This document shows positions 14,500-16,383 of a DNA stretch of 16,383 nucleotides, in pieces. Each line of letters opens with the position of its first letter. The first letter of the stretch is position 1. Source of the DNA: Syntrophales bacterium (GTDB lineage: Bacteria > Desulfobacterota > Syntrophia > Syntrophales > UBA2210); NCBI GenBank assembly GCA_030655735.1, contig JAUSPK010000061.1, positions 1 to 16,383 of the forward strand, in the 5' to 3' direction. Made by a program: the position numbers and the translations under genes. The notes below the pieces were generated by a model, which saw only the letters and a list, made by a program, of their open reading frames with translations, made no database searches and was not told the origin of the DNA.

Positions 14500-15255
14500 T
14501 CATGTCTTTGTCGCGGACAGGATCTCACCCCGTGTACTGACAACGATTTCCTCCAGGGGGATCTTCTCGCCTGCCGCCTCCATCCCTCTCTTTACTATCG
14601 CAGGAAGGCCCGAGCAGCAGGGAACTTCCATCACGACCGTGGTGACGCTTCTGATCCCCGCGGTCTTGAAGATGTCGGCAAATCTGCGGATATAGTCCTG
14701 GACGTCGTCGAACTTCGGGCATCCCATCAGGACGATCTTCCCCTTCAACAGGTCCCGGTGAAGCGTGGGAAGGGCGACCGCCGTGCAGTCCGCAATCACG
14801 AGCAGGTCGGCCCCCTTGAGAAACGGCGCGGTCGCAGGCACGAGTCGTATCTGTATGGGCCAGTGCGTTAGAGAAGAGGCGTCACCGGGCTCACCGATAT
14901 CGTCGGGCCGGTTTGCCTCCCGGCGGGGCGCGAATGGCTCAAAGGTCTGGAGCGTGCTTGACGGGCATCCGCATGGCAGGGGATCCAGCATTTCTCCCCG
15001 GTCGTTTTCATTCCCGCTAAGATATGCAGCCACCGCCTCTTTGTCAAACGCGTCCGTTTCCCGCTCAACGATCTTCAATGCCCCGGTGGGGCATTCCCCG
15101 ATGCACGCGCCGAGACCGTCACAGTACCTGTCCTCAACAACCCGGGCCTTCCCGTCGATGATCTGCAGGACGCCCTCGGCACACCCGGGGACACATTGCC
15201 CGCACCCGTCACACAGTCCTTCGTCAATCTCGATTACCTGTCGCACTACCTTCAT
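14500..15255 (-). CDS. 4Fe-4S ferredoxin-type protein with Cys-rich C-terminal domain
   Basis: The 251-residue soluble protein begins with a two-cluster ferredoxin domain. The first motif is complete, C15xxC18xxC21xxxC25. The second is CDGLGACIGECP, with C45, C51 and C55 but Leu48 at the second Cys position, so it may hold a 3Fe or altered cluster. The C-terminal domain (about 90-220) carries more cysteines in recognisable spots: CGCP (96-99), DC158, GCP (C180) and CCSG (C214, C215). Their spacing suggests another metal or disulfide site. The role is unknown; electron transfer is likely. The start at 15255 is chosen because the ferredoxin begins there; the frame open to 15456 looks non-coding. 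It is followed by the selenoprotein gene and is divergent from the flavoprotein. Confidence 0.85.
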   Translation of the reverse strand: MKVVRQVIEIDEGLCDGCGQCVPGCAEGVLQIIDGKARVVEDRYCDGLGACIGECPTGALKIVERETDAFDKEAVAAYLSGNENDRGEMLDPLPCGCPSSTLQTFEPFAPRREANRPDDIGEPGDASSLTHWPIQIRLVPATAPFLKGADLLVIADCTAVALPTLHRDLLKGKIVLMGCPKFDDVQDYIRRFADIFKTAGIRSVTTVVMEVPCCSGLPAIVKRGMEAAGEKIPLEEIVVSTRGEILSATKT

Positions 15256-15382
15256 GGGGTCACCATCCCGAATTATTTTTTCCGTTATCGTGCCGGACCT
15301 TCTTCGCAGGGTTGATATGACAGACGCGGCAGCATACTGAAGGAGAGTCGATGGTCCGATGTGCCGGTGACTGAGGGTGAAC

Positions 15383-15411
15383 TTGACCTGCCTTAATTGA
15401 GCGATTATACT
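15383..15411 (+). promoter_or_regulatory. Strong candidate sigma-70 promoter for the flavoprotein gene
   Basis: TTGACC (15383-15388, 5 of 6) and TATACT (15406-15411, 5 of 6) are exactly 17 bases apart. Transcription would start near 15418, a leader of about 30 bases before the ATG at 15450. This is the best plus-strand promoter match in the window. Confidence 0.65.
15404..15409 (-). promoter_or_regulatory. Possible divergent -10 element for the 4Fe-4S operon
   Basis: The minus strand reads a perfect TATAAT (15409-15404), lying within the plus-strand -10. The -35 position (ATTCTG) is poor. If used, transcription would start near 15397 and leave a leader of about 140 bases before the 4Fe-4S gene. 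Confidence 0.3.
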
Positions 15412-15449
15412 CATATCACATAAATACAGAATTGGGGAGGCGTCTCTGT

Positions 15450-16383
15450 ATGGCACACCGAAAGAGGATTATCGTGGTCGGAGGTTCCGCCGCAGGGCCC
15501 AAGGCCGCCGCGAAGGCGCGGAGGATGGATTATCATGCCGATATAGTTATCCTGCAGAAGGACCCTGATCTGTCGATGGCCTCCTGCGGATATCCGTACT
15601 ATGTCGGAGGCTGTTTCGATGACCGTAATATGCTCCTGTGCACGGGGACAGGGGTGACACGGAACCCCTTGTTCTATCTCAACGCGAAGGGGATAGAGGC
15701 GAGGACAAGCACCGAGGTGACGGCGATAGACAGGGGCGCCAGGACCGTGGCCTGCACGAATCTGCTGACGGGGGAGAAGGAGTCGCTTGCGTATGACAAG
15801 CTCATCATCGCTACGGGCTCCGTTCCCAGGATGCCCCCCGTTCCTGGGACCGACCTTGAGGGTGTGACCACGCTCCAGTCGATGAAGGATGCCGATTTCC
15901 TGCGCAGGGTGCGTGACGAAGGGAAGATCAAGAAGGCCGTCGTTATCGGAGGCGGACTGATAGGGATCGAGACATGCGAGGCCCTTCAGCTGGCAGGGAT
16001 CGATATTACGGTGGTCGAACTGTTGCCCCAGCTCCTGACCTTTCTCGACTGGGAGCTCGCCAAACTGGTCGAAAATCATGTAAAAAGCAAATCGACGAAT
16101 GTTATCACCGATAACGGTATCGTTGAATTTATGGGTAAGAATGGGAAATTGACGGGCGTGAAGCTTCAGAACGGGGCCGAGCTGGCCTGTGAGCTGGCCG
16201 TGGTCGCAGTCGGCGTGATTCCCAACGTGCGTCTCGCGAAGGATGCGGGGCTGAAGATAGGCGAGCTGGGTGGAATTGAGGTCGATGAATACATGCAGAC
16301 CTCGGACGAAGATATCTATGCCGTGGGGGACTGTGTCGAATCGCTCAACCGAATAACGAAGAGAAAGGTCCTGGCCCCCTATG
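15450..16383 (+). CDS. FAD-dependent pyridine nucleotide-disulfide oxidoreductase (CoA-disulfide reductase/NADH oxidase-like), partial
   Basis: The gene runs off the right edge, leaving 311 residues. It has the FAD-binding GGSAAGPKAAAKARR near the N-terminus (about 11-25) and a redox cysteine in SCGYPYYVGG (Cys about 47), the single-Cys arrangement of CoA-disulfide reductase and related NADH oxidases and polysulfide reductases. Further on are the NAD(P)H-binding VVIGGGLIGIETCEAL (about 167-182) and AVGDC (about 291-295). It likely reduces a disulfide or persulfide (CoA-based, polysulfide) with NAD(P)H. The start is ATG 15450, with GGGGAGG 9 bases upstream. It faces away from the 4Fe-4S and selenoprotein genes across a shared control region, which suggests but does not prove a linked redox role. 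Substrate is not determined. Confidence 0.9.
   Translation, partial: MAHRKRIIVVGGSAAGPKAAAKARRMDYHADIVILQKDPDLSMASCGYPYYVGGCFDDRNMLLCTGTGVTRNPLFYLNAKGIEARTSTEVTAIDRGARTVACTNLLTGEKESLAYDKLIIATGSVPRMPPVPGTDLEGVTTLQSMKDADFLRRVRDEGKIKKAVVIGGGLIGIETCEALQLAGIDITVVELLPQLLTFLDWELAKLVENHVKSKSTNVITDNGIVEFMGKNGKLTGVKLQNGAELACELAVVAVGVIPNVRLAKDAGLKIGELGGIEVDEYMQTSDEDIYAVGDCVESLNRITKRKVLAPY

Noticed and set aside
14500..14502. TGA at the end of the 4Fe-4S gene as another selenocysteine
   Set aside because: The codons after it run into the intercistronic stem, no SECIS-like hairpin with a G-rich small loop is at the right distance, and the protein end looks natural.
15256..15456. N-terminal extension of the 4Fe-4S protein
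   Set aside because: It crosses the predicted divergent promoters and shows no motif before the ferredoxin start at 15255.

Overview
The window reads as a stretch of ordinary bacterial chromosome. It most resembles an anaerobic deltaproteobacterium (Desulfobacterota or Syntrophales-like). The reasons are two acyl-CoA synthetase types (AMP-forming, and the alpha half of the ADP-forming type), several iron-sulfur and radical SAM enzymes, a molybdenum cofactor gene, and a small gene that appears to encode selenocysteine. No mobile element, CRISPR array, tRNA or rRNA was seen. The taxonomic reading is inference.

Layout: 1-4850 (minus strand) is an smc -> ftsY -> PPP-family phosphatase cluster; ftsY has its own promoter-like sequence and the phosphatase runs off the left edge. 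4851-5197 is a divergent control region. 5198-6838 (plus) is an AMP-forming acyl-CoA synthetase. 7062-8150 (plus) is a membrane-bound diguanylate cyclase starting at TTG, closed by a strong bidirectional terminator at 8191-8225. 8222-9631 (minus) is a CoA-binding ADP-forming acyl-CoA synthetase alpha-type protein. 9872-10120 (plus) is a small DUF2007-type protein. 10117-12924 (minus) is a moaA -> methyltransferase -> amrS-like radical SAM operon, with a structured moaA leader that appears to hide the ribosome binding site. 13287-14180 (plus) is an EamA/DMT transporter. 14258-15255 (minus) is a 4Fe-4S protein followed by a 51-residue membrane-anchored selenoprotein candidate. 15450 to the right edge (plus) is a CoA-disulfide-reductase-like flavoprotein, divergent from the iron-sulfur gene.

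The most notable item is the reading frame at 14413-14258 (minus). A 29-residue hydrophobic peptide is interrupted by one UGA, after which the frame continues into a Cys-containing polar tail. Immediately after the UGA is a hairpin whose AGGU apical loop begins 16 nt downstream, which fits a bacterial SECIS element. A standard gene caller would miss it. Its neighbours, an unusual cysteine-rich ferredoxin-like protein and a thiol/disulfide flavoprotein, suggest a small redox module, but that link is inferred from position only. The second item is the moaA leader: a perfect 12-bp stem enclosing an 11-bp hairpin, plus a separate hairpin pairing with the moaA Shine-Dalgarno sequence.
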